DNA of 64,000 nt from Actinomycetes bacterium (lineage in GTDB: Bacteria; Actinomycetota; Acidimicrobiia; Acidimicrobiales; Palsa-688). The position numbers were made by a program, and so were the translations under genes. The stretch spans positions 1-64,000 of the forward strand of contig JAKCDU010000018.1 in NCBI GenBank assembly GCA_021838445.1, in the 5' to 3' direction. This document shows, piece by piece, positions 14,935 to 22,361 of this stretch (positions within the stretch are counted from its first letter, which is position 1; each line of letters starts with the position of its first letter). The notes beneath the pieces were generated by a model. That model saw only the letters and a program-made list of their open reading frames with translations. It made no database searches and had not been told where the DNA came from.

Positions 14935-15365
14935 CCTCGGTCTTCCCCGACCCCTGGCGGGAGCTCGGCGAGTTCATCCGCGAGCAGCGTTCGGTGGCCC
15001 GGCTCTCGGTCCGGCGGCTGTCCGACATGGCGGGTATCTCGAACCCCTACCTGAGCCAGATCGAACGAGGTCTGCGGCGGCCCTCGGCCGAGATCCTCCA
15101 GCAGATAGCCAAGGCCCTCGAGCTGTCGGCGGAGACCCTCTACGTGAGAGCCGGGATCCTCGACGCCAAGGAACCGGGTGGTGACCTGACCGAGGCCATC
15201 CTCGCCGACCCGCACCTGAACGCCGAGCAGAAGCACACCCTTCTGCGCATCTACACGTCGTTCCGCCGCGAGCACACCGATCCCGATGAGGGCCGCCCGG
15301 GCTCGCCGCCGTCGACTCCCCGGCCCGACGACGCGGTGATCGGCCCGGTAGGTGATCAGACGTGA
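14931..15365 (+). CDS. XRE-family helix-turn-helix regulator
   Basis: The 144-residue product has one Cro/C1 domain at residues about 10-70, with the recognition region SVRRLSDMAGISNPYLSQIERGLRRPSAEILQQIAKALELS. The remainder (PHLNAEQKHTLLRIYTSFRREH and a disordered acidic-proline tail) resembles small single-domain actinobacterial regulators. It is not BldD: spacing and C-terminal domain differ. GTG start and stop both overlap neighbours by four bases, so it is translationally coupled to the frameshifted small ORF upstream and to mshA downstream. Likely targets are unknown; control of its own operon is a fair guess. Confidence 0.87.
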   Translation: MTSVFPDPWRELGEFIREQRSVARLSVRRLSDMAGISNPYLSQIERGLRRPSAEILQQIAKALELSAETLYVRAGILDAKEPGGDLTEAILADPHLNAEQKHTLLRIYTSFRREHTDPDEGRPGSPPSTPRPDDAVIGPVGDQT

Positions 15366-16627
15366 CCCCCCGGCGCCTGGGCATCCTGTCCATGCACACG
15401 TCCCCGCTGGCCCAGCCGGGCACCGGCGACGGGGGAGGGATGAACGTCTATGTCCGGGAGCTGGCCACCGCACTGGCCCGCTCCGGTGTCGAATGCGAGG
15501 TGTTCACCCGGGCCGAGCGGCCCTCCGACCCGGCCGTGGTGACCGTCGAGCCCGGTTTCCGGGTGCACCACGTGCCTACCGGGCCGCTCGCCGAGGTGGC
15601 CAAGGAGGAGCTCCCCGGCCTGGTCGACGAGTGGACCGAGGCCGTCGGCTGGCGCCTCGAGCGCCTAGAAGCCGAGGGTCGCCCGGTGGCCGCCCTCCAC
15701 GCCAACTACTGGCTGTCGGGCGTGGCCGGTCACCGGCTCAAGCACCGGTTGGAGTTGCCGCTGCTCGTCACCTTCCACACCCTGGACCGGGTCAAGGCCG
15801 ACGCCAGCCCCGAGGCCATCTCCTTCGCCGAGCCGGCCCGGCGGGCGACGGCCGAAGCCGAGATAGTCGGCTGCTCCGACGCCGTCCTGGCGTCGTGTTC
15901 GGTGGAGGCCGACCAGCTGATCGAGCTGTACGGGGCGCCCCCCGAGCGCATCGCCCTCGTCGCACCGGGGGTCGAACACGCCTTCTTCGCTCCCGGTGAC
16001 CAGGTCCAGGCCCGTCGGGCCGTCGGCCTGCCCATCGAGGTGCCGCTGGTCCTGTTCGTGGGCCGCATCCAGCCCCTGAAGGGGCCCTCCCTGGCGGTGG
16101 ACACCCTGGCCGCGGCCCGCCGTTTCGGGGGTCGGGCCGGTCGGGCCTCCTTGGTGCTCGTAGGAGGCCCGAGCGGACCTCACGGCGCCGACGAGCTCGA
16201 CGCCGTCCAGCGCTCCATCGAGCGTCACGGCCTGCAGCGCCAGGTGCGCATACTGGCCCCGCAACGCCACGAAACTCTTTCCACATATTTTCGGGCCTGC
16301 GATCTGTGCCTGGTGCCCAGCCACTCCGAGTCCTTCGGCCTGGTCGCGCTGGAGGCCGCGGCATGCGGACGGCCGGTCGTCGCGGCCGCCGTGGGGGGCC
16401 TCACCACCATCGTTGAGGACGCCCGGACCGGGTTCCTCGTGGACGGCCGAGACCCCGCTGACCTGGCCCGACCCGTGGCGTCGATACTCAACGACGCCGA
16501 TCTGGCGGCCCGTCTCGGCCGCCACGCGGCCCGGTCCTCGCGGGCCTACACCTGGCGTCAGGCGGCCACCGACCTGTGGTCGCGGGTGGTCGAATTGACC
16601 CGTTCCGAGCTGGTCGCCTGCGGGTAG
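15362..16627 (+). CDS. mshA: D-inositol-3-phosphate N-acetylglucosaminyltransferase-like (MshA)
   Basis: The 421-residue GT4 retaining glycosyltransferase has the MshA N-terminal signature GDGGGMNVYVREL after ILSMHTSPLAQPG. The catalytic C-terminal lobe has LFVGRIQPLKGP and SHSESFGLVALEAAACGRPVVA (E-x7-E). MshA joins UDP-GlcNAc to inositol-3-phosphate, the first step of mycothiol synthesis, which is confined to Actinobacteria. GT4 enzymes are hard to separate by sequence, but the N-terminal match is specific. It ends a coupled run with the RsiG-like and XRE genes. The GTG start overlaps the XRE stop. Confidence 0.85.
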   Translation: MTPRRLGILSMHTSPLAQPGTGDGGGMNVYVRELATALARSGVECEVFTRAERPSDPAVVTVEPGFRVHHVPTGPLAEVAKEELPGLVDEWTEAVGWRLERLEAEGRPVAALHANYWLSGVAGHRLKHRLELPLLVTFHTLDRVKADASPEAISFAEPARRATAEAEIVGCSDAVLASCSVEADQLIELYGAPPERIALVAPGVEHAFFAPGDQVQARRAVGLPIEVPLVLFVGRIQPLKGPSLAVDTLAAARRFGGRAGRASLVLVGGPSGPHGADELDAVQRSIERHGLQRQVRILAPQRHETLSTYFRACDLCLVPSHSESFGLVALEAAACGRPVVAAAVGGLTTIVEDARTGFLVDGRDPADLARPVASILNDADLAARLGRHAARSSRAYTWRQAATDLWSRVVELTRSELVACG

Positions 16628-16807
16628 CCGTTCCCCCCTGTAGGCCGCGCCGGGCCCTTGCCCGCCACCGGGTCCCCCGATACCCTCGGCCTCGCTGCCG
16701 CCCGCGGCCCTGGCCGAACGGCGAGTTCGCTCGGGGAAGTGCGAACCAACCGATCGGCTATCCCGGGCGGTGGCGTCGCGGCCCGCGAATCGGACCCGAG
16801 CCGCGGA

Positions 16808-16831
16808 GCGGTCCGGGGGCGCCCGGACCGC
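16808..16831 (+). terminator. Strong hairpin between mshA and proC
   Basis: GCGGTCCGGG and its exact reverse complement flank a GGCG tetraloop, 10 paired bases. It starts about 180 bases after the mshA stop and ends 42 bases before the proC ATG. There is no T-tract. It could be a factor-assisted terminator for the mshA transcript or a leader hairpin of proC. The rest of the 246-base gap shows no coding sequence; a TACCCT -10-like box is at about 16680. Confidence 0.45.
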
Positions 16832-16873
16832 CAGGGGCGAGCCCGCGGGCGGCCGCCACCTAAGGTTTCCACC

Positions 16874-17752
16874 ATGTCCAACTCGGTGTCGGAGCCGCTC
16901 CTGCTCATCGGCGGGGGGCGGATGGGGGAGGCTCTGGCCGCCGGCCTGACCCGCAACGGGTGGGACCGGGCTGCGCTGGTGGTCGTCGAGGCCGTGGCGG
17001 CCCGGCGGGAGGCGCTGGGGCAAGCCGGTCTGCAGACCGCGGCGACCATCGGGGACGGTCTGCGGGCGCTGTGCGAGGCGCGTCGGGAGGTGGCCGGCGC
17101 CGGGTCGGGCGTCGGTGCCGTCGTCGCCGTCAAGCCCCACGACGTCGAAGCCGTCAGCCGGGAGCTGGCCGGGCTGGTGAGCGGCGCGGCTGGAGGCGAC
17201 CTGCCCCCCGTCGGCCGGGTCCTGTCCATCGCCGCCGGGGTGACCCTCGAGGACCTTGATTCCTGGCTCGCGCCCATGGTCGCCCTGCGTGCCATGCCCA
17301 ACACCCCGGCCCTGGTGGGGGCGGCCGCGTCGGTGGTGTCGGCGGGGCGGCGAGCCAGCGAGGCCGATGTCGAGTGGGCCGCCGAGGTGTTGTCCGCGGT
17401 CGGCTCGGTGACGGTCCTGCCGGAGTCCGCGCTCGACGCCGTGACCGGCCTGTCGGGATCGGGGCCGGCCTACGTGTTCCTGGTGGCCGAGGCCCTGATA
17501 GACGCCGGGGTGCTGGCCGGCCTGGCCCGTCCGGTGGCCCGCGACCTGGCCGTGCAGACCCTGCTCGGCTCGGCTCGGCTCCTGGCCGAGACCGGTGAGG
17601 AACCGGCCGCTCTGCGGGCCGGGGTCACCTCCCCGGGGGGCACCACCGCCGCCGGTCTACGGGCCCTGGAGGGCGCCGGGGTGCGCTCGGCCCTGCTCGA
17701 GGCCGTCATGGCCGCCACCGAGCGGGCCCGCCAGCTCGGCCAGCGGCACTGA
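16874..17752 (+). CDS. proC: Pyrroline-5-carboxylate reductase
   Basis: Start is placed at ATG 16874 (AAGG eight bases upstream) rather than the upstream track start, giving 292 residues. The Rossmann start LLIGGGRMGEALAAGL, then AVKPHD, LRAMPNTPALVG and the C-terminal TGLSGSGPAYVFLVAEALIDAG and GVTSPGGTTAAGL blocks are diagnostic of ProC, which reduces pyrroline-5-carboxylate to proline with NAD(P)H. The pairing with the next gene (an Rv0500A-like regulator) is conserved in Actinobacteria. Confidence 0.95.
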   Translation: MSNSVSEPLLLIGGGRMGEALAAGLTRNGWDRAALVVVEAVAARREALGQAGLQTAATIGDGLRALCEARREVAGAGSGVGAVVAVKPHDVEAVSRELAGLVSGAAGGDLPPVGRVLSIAAGVTLEDLDSWLAPMVALRAMPNTPALVGAAASVVSAGRRASEADVEWAAEVLSAVGSVTVLPESALDAVTGLSGSGPAYVFLVAEALIDAGVLAGLARPVARDLAVQTLLGSARLLAETGEEPAALRAGVTSPGGTTAAGLRALEGAGVRSALLEAVMAATERARQLGQRH

Positions 17753-17871
17753 GAAGCGAAGCTCGGCTGGTCGGCGGTTGGTGGGGACGGTCTTCGGAGC
17801 CCCGTAGTCCGCTCTTGGCCGGCGATCACGGGTGGCGTACTCTTTGTGAACGGAGAAGGGTGGTGCTGCGC

Positions 17872-18066
17872 GTGCCGAGAATCGAGTCCGAGTCCAGCTT
17901 CGTCACGGTCGCTGAGGTGGCCCGGCTGCTGCGGGTGTCCAACATGACCGTCTACCGGTTGGTCCAGGGCGGTCAGTTGCCGGCCGTGCGGATCGGCCGG
18001 TCGTACCGCATCCGCGAGGCCGACGTGGACCGCTACCTGGCCGACCAGTACACCCAGGCCGGCTGA
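17872..18066 (+). CDS. Excisionase-fold DNA-binding protein, Rv0500A-like
   Basis: The product of about 64 residues is a single winged helix of the MerR/excisionase type: SFVTVAEVARLLRVSNMTVYRLV, then GQLPAVRIGRSYRIREADVDRYL. It closely resembles the actinobacterial gene found beside proC (Rv0500A in Mycobacterium), related in fold to BldC. The start is uncertain: GTG 17872 has GGAGAAGG about 12 bases upstream, while GTG 17860/17863 overlap or abut that ribosome site. A lone Rex-like half-site TTGTGAA at 17844-17850 is probably chance. The stop (TGA 18064-18066) overlaps the CTG I propose as the next gene's start. Confidence 0.87.
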   Translation: MPRIESESSFVTVAEVARLLRVSNMTVYRLVQGGQLPAVRIGRSYRIREADVDRYLADQYTQAG

Positions 18067-18917
18067 CCCCGGGTCGGGCGGGGACGGGGGACGGCCCACC
18101 GGCCCGTATCTCCTTCCTCAGCGATTTCGGCCTCGACGACGAGTTCGTGGGGGTCGTGCACGCGGTCTGCGACCGGGTGGCTCCGGGGGTGACGGTCATC
18201 GACGTCACCCACCGCGTCCCGGCCCACGACGTGCGCTCCGGCGCTCTCACCCTGTGGAGGGCCGTCCCGTGGCTGGTCCCCGGCGTGGTGCTGGGTGTGG
18301 TCGATCCCGGGGTCGGCACGGCCCGGCGGCCCGTGGCCTTGAAGGTGGCCGCGGCCGGCGCCACCCTGGTGGGCCCCGATAACGGTCTGCTGATCCCCGC
18401 GGCGTACCGCCTCGGTCCCATCACCGAAGCCGTCGAGATCGTTCCCGACGTCGAACTGAGGCCGCCGGGGGAGTGGGGGGCGACGTTCGCCGGGCGCGAC
18501 GTGTTCGCCCCCGCCGCGGCCCGCTCGGCTCTCGGTGCGACCCTGGACCGGATCGGGACGGCCATCGATCCCGCCTCCCTCGTCGGGGAGCCGGTGCGCC
18601 GCCCCACCCGGGCCGGGGACGTCGTCCACGCCGAGGTGCTGTGGGTGGACGGCTTCGGCAACGCCCAGCTCAACGCCACCGCCGCCGACCTCCCCGCCCC
18701 CTCACCCGCCGATGTGCTCGTCGAGGTCGGCGCCGCGAGTTGGGCCGCCCGCCTGGTCGGCTCCTACGGGGACATCGCCCCCGACCCCGTCGCGCTGGTG
18801 GTCGACTCCTACGGCCACCTGTCGATCTGCTGCGACCGGCGCTCGGCGGCCGCGGCCTACGGTCTGGTGGTCGGCCAGTCGGTCCGTCTCAGCCGGTCCG
18901 AACGCCACCCCCGGTAA
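18063..18917 (+). CDS. SAM hydroxide adenosyltransferase-like (DUF62) protein, probable CTG start
   Basis: Family enzymes hydrolyse S-adenosylmethionine to adenosine and methionine; relatives are the SAM chlorinase and fluorinase. The track start (GTG 18147) cuts off the conserved ISFLSDFGLDDEFVG strand that binds SAM, so translation must begin upstream. The frame is open to and beyond 18063 but has no ATG, GTG or TTG there. A CTG at 18063 overlaps the previous stop as CTGA, mimicking the GTGA overlaps nearby, and gives 284 residues, a normal length. VVDPGVGTARR and GPDNGLL are present and the halogenase loop is absent. The usual FHGRD(I/V)FAP motif reads FAGRDVFAP, so the histidine of the Asp-Arg-His triad is missing. 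Activity is therefore uncertain. Confidence 0.8.
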   Translation: MTPGRAGTGDGPPARISFLSDFGLDDEFVGVVHAVCDRVAPGVTVIDVTHRVPAHDVRSGALTLWRAVPWLVPGVVLGVVDPGVGTARRPVALKVAAAGATLVGPDNGLLIPAAYRLGPITEAVEIVPDVELRPPGEWGATFAGRDVFAPAAARSALGATLDRIGTAIDPASLVGEPVRRPTRAGDVVHAEVLWVDGFGNAQLNATAADLPAPSPADVLVEVGAASWAARLVGSYGDIAPDPVALVVDSYGHLSICCDRRSAAAAYGLVVGQSVRLSRSERHPR

Positions 18918-18928
18918 AATAGGGGGGT

Positions 18929-19576
18929 ATGGCCGCTGGGCGGAGAATCCCCGAAGCCACAGTCTCCCGGCTCCCGCTGTACCTGCGCGTCCTCAATGAG
19001 GCCAACGGCAGCGTGCAGACCATCTCCTCGGAGGTCCTGGCCCTCCGGGCCGGCGTCAACGCCGCCCAGGTGCGCAAGGACCTGTCCTACCTGGGGTCCT
19101 ACGGAACCCGCGGCGTCGGCTACGAGGTCGGCTACCTGGTCCGCCAGATCAACCGCCGCCTCGGCCTCGACGGGGAACGCCACGTGGTGATCGTGGGGGC
19201 GGGCAACCTCGGTCAGGCCCTGGCCTCCTACGGGGGCTTCCCGGGCAGGGGCTTCCAGGTGGTGGCCGCCTTCGACGCCGACCCGGCCAAGTTCGGCCGG
19301 GTGGTGGGTCCCACCCGGGTCGAGCCGGTCTCGTCGCTGGCCGAGGTCCTGCGCCAGCGCGCCGCCGACATCGCCGTGATCACCACGCCCGCCCCCGCCG
19401 CCCAAGCCGTCGCCGATGTCCTGGTGGAGGCGGGCATCAGGTCGATCCTCAACTTCGCGCCGACGACGGTGGTGGTCCCCGACCACGTGGCCCTGCGCCA
19501 GGTCGACCTCGGGATCGAATTGCAGATCCTGAGCTTCTACCAGCAGTCGCTGGCCACCCCGGTCGCCGGTTTCTGA
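18929..19576 (+). CDS. rex: Redox-sensing transcriptional repressor Rex
   Basis: The 215-residue product has the N-terminal winged helix (PEATVSRLPLYLRVLNE, NAAQVRKDLSYLGSYGTRGVGY) and a Rossmann domain (HVVIVGAGNLGQAL, then D after VVAAFD) that binds NADH/NAD, ending in the swapped helix FYQQSL. Rex represses respiratory and fermentative genes until NADH rises. ATG 18929 follows a G-run ribosome site and a TAAAAT -10-like box about 15 bases upstream, so the leader is very short. It heads the rex-met8-hemA-hemC-cobA/hemD cluster, an actinobacterial arrangement linking redox state to heme supply. I found no full TTGTGAA-N4-TTCACAA operator near it. Confidence 0.95.
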   Translation: MAAGRRIPEATVSRLPLYLRVLNEANGSVQTISSEVLALRAGVNAAQVRKDLSYLGSYGTRGVGYEVGYLVRQINRRLGLDGERHVVIVGAGNLGQALASYGGFPGRGFQVVAAFDADPAKFGRVVGPTRVEPVSSLAEVLRQRAADIAVITTPAPAAQAVADVLVEAGIRSILNFAPTTVVVPDHVALRQVDLGIELQILSFYQQSLATPVAGF

Positions 19577-19577
19577 C

Positions 19578-20198
19578 ATGCCCGTCGCTGAGCCTCTCTA
19601 CCCGGTGGGCCTGATCGTGTCGGGACGACGTTGCCTGGTCGTAGGGGGTGGCCAGGTGGCCGCCCGCAAGGTCCAGGGCCTGGTCGAAGCGGGCGCCGAG
19701 GTCACGGTGGTGGCCCCTTCCATTTGTTCGGAGATCCGCGCCCTTCCGGTAGAACTGGTCCAAAGGCCCTACCGCAAGGAGGACCTCGCCAGGTCATGGT
19801 TGGTGATCAGTGCGACCGACGATCCCGAGACCAACCGCCAAGTCCGAGCCGACGGTGATGAGGCGCGGGTTTGGGTCAACTCGGCCGACGAGCCCGAGGC
19901 CTGCTCCTTCACCCTGCCGGCTGTCCTACGGAGAGGTCCGGTGACGGTGGCGGTGGCCACCGGCGGTCACAGTCCGGCGCTGGCCGGGTGGCTGAGGGAC
20001 CGGGTGGCCGGGACCATCGGCCCCGAAGTCGCCCGCCTGGCCGAGTTGCTCTCCGAGGCCAGGGACGAGCTGCGCGCCGCGGGGCGCTCGACCGAGGGGC
20101 TCGACTGGCGGGGGGCGCTGGATTCGGACATGCTCGGACTGATTCGTAGCGGCCGGGTGGCCCAAGCAAGGGAGCGCCTGCAGGCGTGTCTGTCGTAG
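19578..20198 (+). CDS. Precorrin-2 dehydrogenase / siroheme synthase N-terminal type
   Basis: The 206-residue product is a Met8/CysG-N type enzyme: PVGLIVSGRRCLVVGGGQVAARKV is the NAD-binding entry, followed by LVISATDDPETN and the FTLPAVLRRGPVTVAVATGGHSPALA block shared by this family. It oxidises precorrin-2 to sirohydrochlorin and may insert iron. It lies one base after rex and overlaps hemA by 13 bases. With the CobA domain downstream it supplies the siroheme branch. Confidence 0.92.
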   Translation: MPVAEPLYPVGLIVSGRRCLVVGGGQVAARKVQGLVEAGAEVTVVAPSICSEIRALPVELVQRPYRKEDLARSWLVISATDDPETNRQVRADGDEARVWVNSADEPEACSFTLPAVLRRGPVTVAVATGGHSPALAGWLRDRVAGTIGPEVARLAELLSEARDELRAAGRSTEGLDWRGALDSDMLGLIRSGRVAQARERLQACLS

Positions 20199-21448
20199 TA
20201 GTCGGACTCAATCACCGGACGGTGCCGCTGCCGGTCCTGGAGACCATGGCGGTGCCTTCGTCGCGCCTGGCCAAGGCGCTGCACGGCTTGGCCGCCGGCG
20301 GCCAGCTCGGCGAGGTGGTCGTGGTGTCCACCTGTCAGCGCACCGAGATCTACGCCGTGGCCCGCCGCTACCACCCCGCCGTCGCCGACATACGCACCTT
20401 CATGTCCGACTGGAGCGGTCGGACCCTGGAGGCTTTCTCCCCCCACCTCTACGAGTACCACGACGACATGGCCGTCAGCCACCTGTTCAAGGTGGCCGCC
20501 GGGCTGGATTCGGCGGTGCTGGGCGAGGGCGAGATCCTGGGCCAGCTGGGAGACGCGTGGGAGGTGGCGCGCGAGGAGGGCACGGCCGGACCGGTCCTGT
20601 CGGGCCTGTTCCGCCACTCCGCCGAGGTCGGCAAGCGGGTGCGCTCGGAGACGGCCATCTCCCGGGGCACCACCTCCCTGTCGCAGGCGGCCGTCGCCCT
20701 GGCCCGGGCCGAGCTCGGTTCGTTGACCGGCCGGACCATCCTGGTCATCGGGGCCGGGGAGATGGGCGAGGCCATGGCCCAGGCGCTGGCCGGCAACCTG
20801 GGGGACGGGCGGCTGCTCGTGGCCAACCGCACGGCCAGCCGGGCCGAGGAGCTGGCGGCCCGCTGCGGCGGACGCCCCATCGCCTGGTCGGAGCTGACCC
20901 GGGGGGTGGAGTCTGCCGACGTGGTGCTGGCTTCCACCGGTTCCCCCGAGGTGCTGCTCGAGTCGGCCCTGGTCGAAGGGGTGATGGCGGTCCGGCCCGA
21001 CCGGCCCCTGCTGGTGGTCGACATCGCCGTGCCGCGTGATGTCGACCCCGACGTGTCACGGATCGACGGTGTCCGCCTGTTCGACATGGACGACCTCTCG
21101 GCGTTCGTGAGCAGGGGCATGGAGGCCCGCCGCAGGGAGATCCCGGCGGCACAGGCCATCGTGGCCGCCGAGGTGGCCCGCTACAGCGACCTCGTCGCCG
21201 AGCGCCAGGTCGCGCCGCTCGTCACCGCCCTGCACGAGCGGGCCGAGGAGATCCGCCAGAGCGAGCTGGAGCGCTTCGCCCGCCGCCTCGGTGACCTCGA
21301 CGACGCCCAGCGGCGGGCCGTGGAGGCGCTGACCCGGGGCATCGTGGCCAAGCTGCTGCACGATCCCACCGTCACCTTGAAATCCTCGGTGGGGAGTCCC
21401 TCCGGCGATCAGCTGGCGTCGGCCCTGCGGCAGCTGTTCGACATCTGA
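20186..21448 (+). CDS. hemA: Glutamyl-tRNA reductase
   Basis: The 420-residue product starts VVVVGLNHRTVPLPVLE, contains the catalytic cysteine in VVSTCQRTEIYAV, the GEGEILGQLGDAW helix, the NADPH domain VIGAGEMGEAMA and a C-terminal dimerisation helix. It reduces Glu-tRNA to glutamate-1-semialdehyde, the committed step of C5 heme synthesis. GTG 20186 overlaps the preceding gene. Together with hemL downstream it shows that the host uses the C5 rather than the ALA synthase route. Confidence 0.96.
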   Translation: MSVVVVGLNHRTVPLPVLETMAVPSSRLAKALHGLAAGGQLGEVVVVSTCQRTEIYAVARRYHPAVADIRTFMSDWSGRTLEAFSPHLYEYHDDMAVSHLFKVAAGLDSAVLGEGEILGQLGDAWEVAREEGTAGPVLSGLFRHSAEVGKRVRSETAISRGTTSLSQAAVALARAELGSLTGRTILVIGAGEMGEAMAQALAGNLGDGRLLVANRTASRAEELAARCGGRPIAWSELTRGVESADVVLASTGSPEVLLESALVEGVMAVRPDRPLLVVDIAVPRDVDPDVSRIDGVRLFDMDDLSAFVSRGMEARRREIPAAQAIVAAEVARYSDLVAERQVAPLVTALHERAEEIRQSELERFARRLGDLDDAQRRAVEALTRGIVAKLLHDPTVTLKSSVGSPSGDQLASALRQLFDI

Positions 21449-21452
21449 CTCG

Positions 21453-22361
21453 GTGCTCCGCCTGGCGACCAGGGGCAGCCCGCTGGCCCTCTGGCAGGCC
21501 CGGTTGGTGTCCCGGTTGCTGCCCGGCGACACCGAGCTGGTGGTCCTCGACACGGCCGGTGACCGCAGGCAGGACCGACCGGTCTGGGAGCTCGGGGGCC
21601 AAGGGGTGTTCGTCAAGGAGATCCAGGCCGCGGTCCTCGACGGGCGGGCCGACGCCGCGGTTCACTCGGCCAAGGACCTGCCGTCGCGCCCCGCCCCCGG
21701 TCTGGTCATCGCCGCGGTAGCCGAGCGGGCCGACCCCCGCGACGTCCTCGTCGGTGGCCGGCTGGCCGATCTGGCGCCGGGCGCCCCGATCGCCACCGGC
21801 TCGGTCCGCCGCCGGGCGCAGCTCGCCTGGGCCCGTCCCGATCTCACCTTCGTCAGCCTGCGGGGCAACATCGCCACCCGCATGGGGAAGGTCCCCCCCG
21901 GGGGGGCCCTGGTGGTCGCCGCCGCCGCGTTGGACCGCCTCGGCCTGCAGCCTCCCCGCGCCGAGGCCCTCGATCCGGCGGTGATGCTCCCCCAGGTCGG
22001 CCAAGGGGCGATCGCCGTCGAGTGTCGTGACGGCGATCGGGCGGCCCTCGAGCAGCTCGGCGCGGTGGACCACCCTGACACCCGGGCCTGCGTCGAGGCC
22101 GAGCGGGCCTTCCTGGGCCGCCTGGGCGGTGGGTGCGACCTGCCGGTGGGGGCCCACGCGGTGATCGTGGCCGCTGAACCCGGCCCCCCGCAGTTGCACG
22201 TCGACGCGCTGGTGGCGTCGCTCGACGGTCGCTGCGTCTTGCGCTCGACGCGTCGGGGGAACGTCGCCGACGGCTCCCGACTGGGTCAGGACCTGGCCGA
22301 GGCGCTGCTGGCGGCGGGTGGGTCGGCCCTGCTCGACGACGCCGGCATGAGGCTGCCGTGA
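21453..22361 (+). CDS. hemC: Porphobilinogen deaminase (hydroxymethylbilane synthase)
   Basis: The 302-residue product has the signatures LRLATRGSPLALWQA, GVFVKEIQAAVLDGRADAAVHSAKDLP, GSVRRRAQL and RLGGGCDLPVGA, where the cysteine anchors the dipyrromethane cofactor. It polymerises four porphobilinogens. GTG 21453 lies four bases after hemA. Its stop overlaps the cobA-hemD start by four bases (GTGA). Confidence 0.96.
   Translation: MLRLATRGSPLALWQARLVSRLLPGDTELVVLDTAGDRRQDRPVWELGGQGVFVKEIQAAVLDGRADAAVHSAKDLPSRPAPGLVIAAVAERADPRDVLVGGRLADLAPGAPIATGSVRRRAQLAWARPDLTFVSLRGNIATRMGKVPPGGALVVAAAALDRLGLQPPRAEALDPAVMLPQVGQGAIAVECRDGDRAALEQLGAVDHPDTRACVEAERAFLGRLGGGCDLPVGAHAVIVAAEPGPPQLHVDALVASLDGRCVLRSTRRGNVADGSRLGQDLAEALLAAGGSALLDDAGMRLP

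Noticed and set aside
14931-15365. XRE regulator as BldD, another c-di-GMP reader
   Set aside because: The HTH spacing and C-terminal region do not match BldD, and the BldD c-di-GMP signature is not visible.
17844-17850. Rex half-site TTGTGAA upstream of the Rv0500A-like gene
   Set aside because: The second half (TTCACAA at the right spacing) is missing; a lone heptamer is expected by chance.
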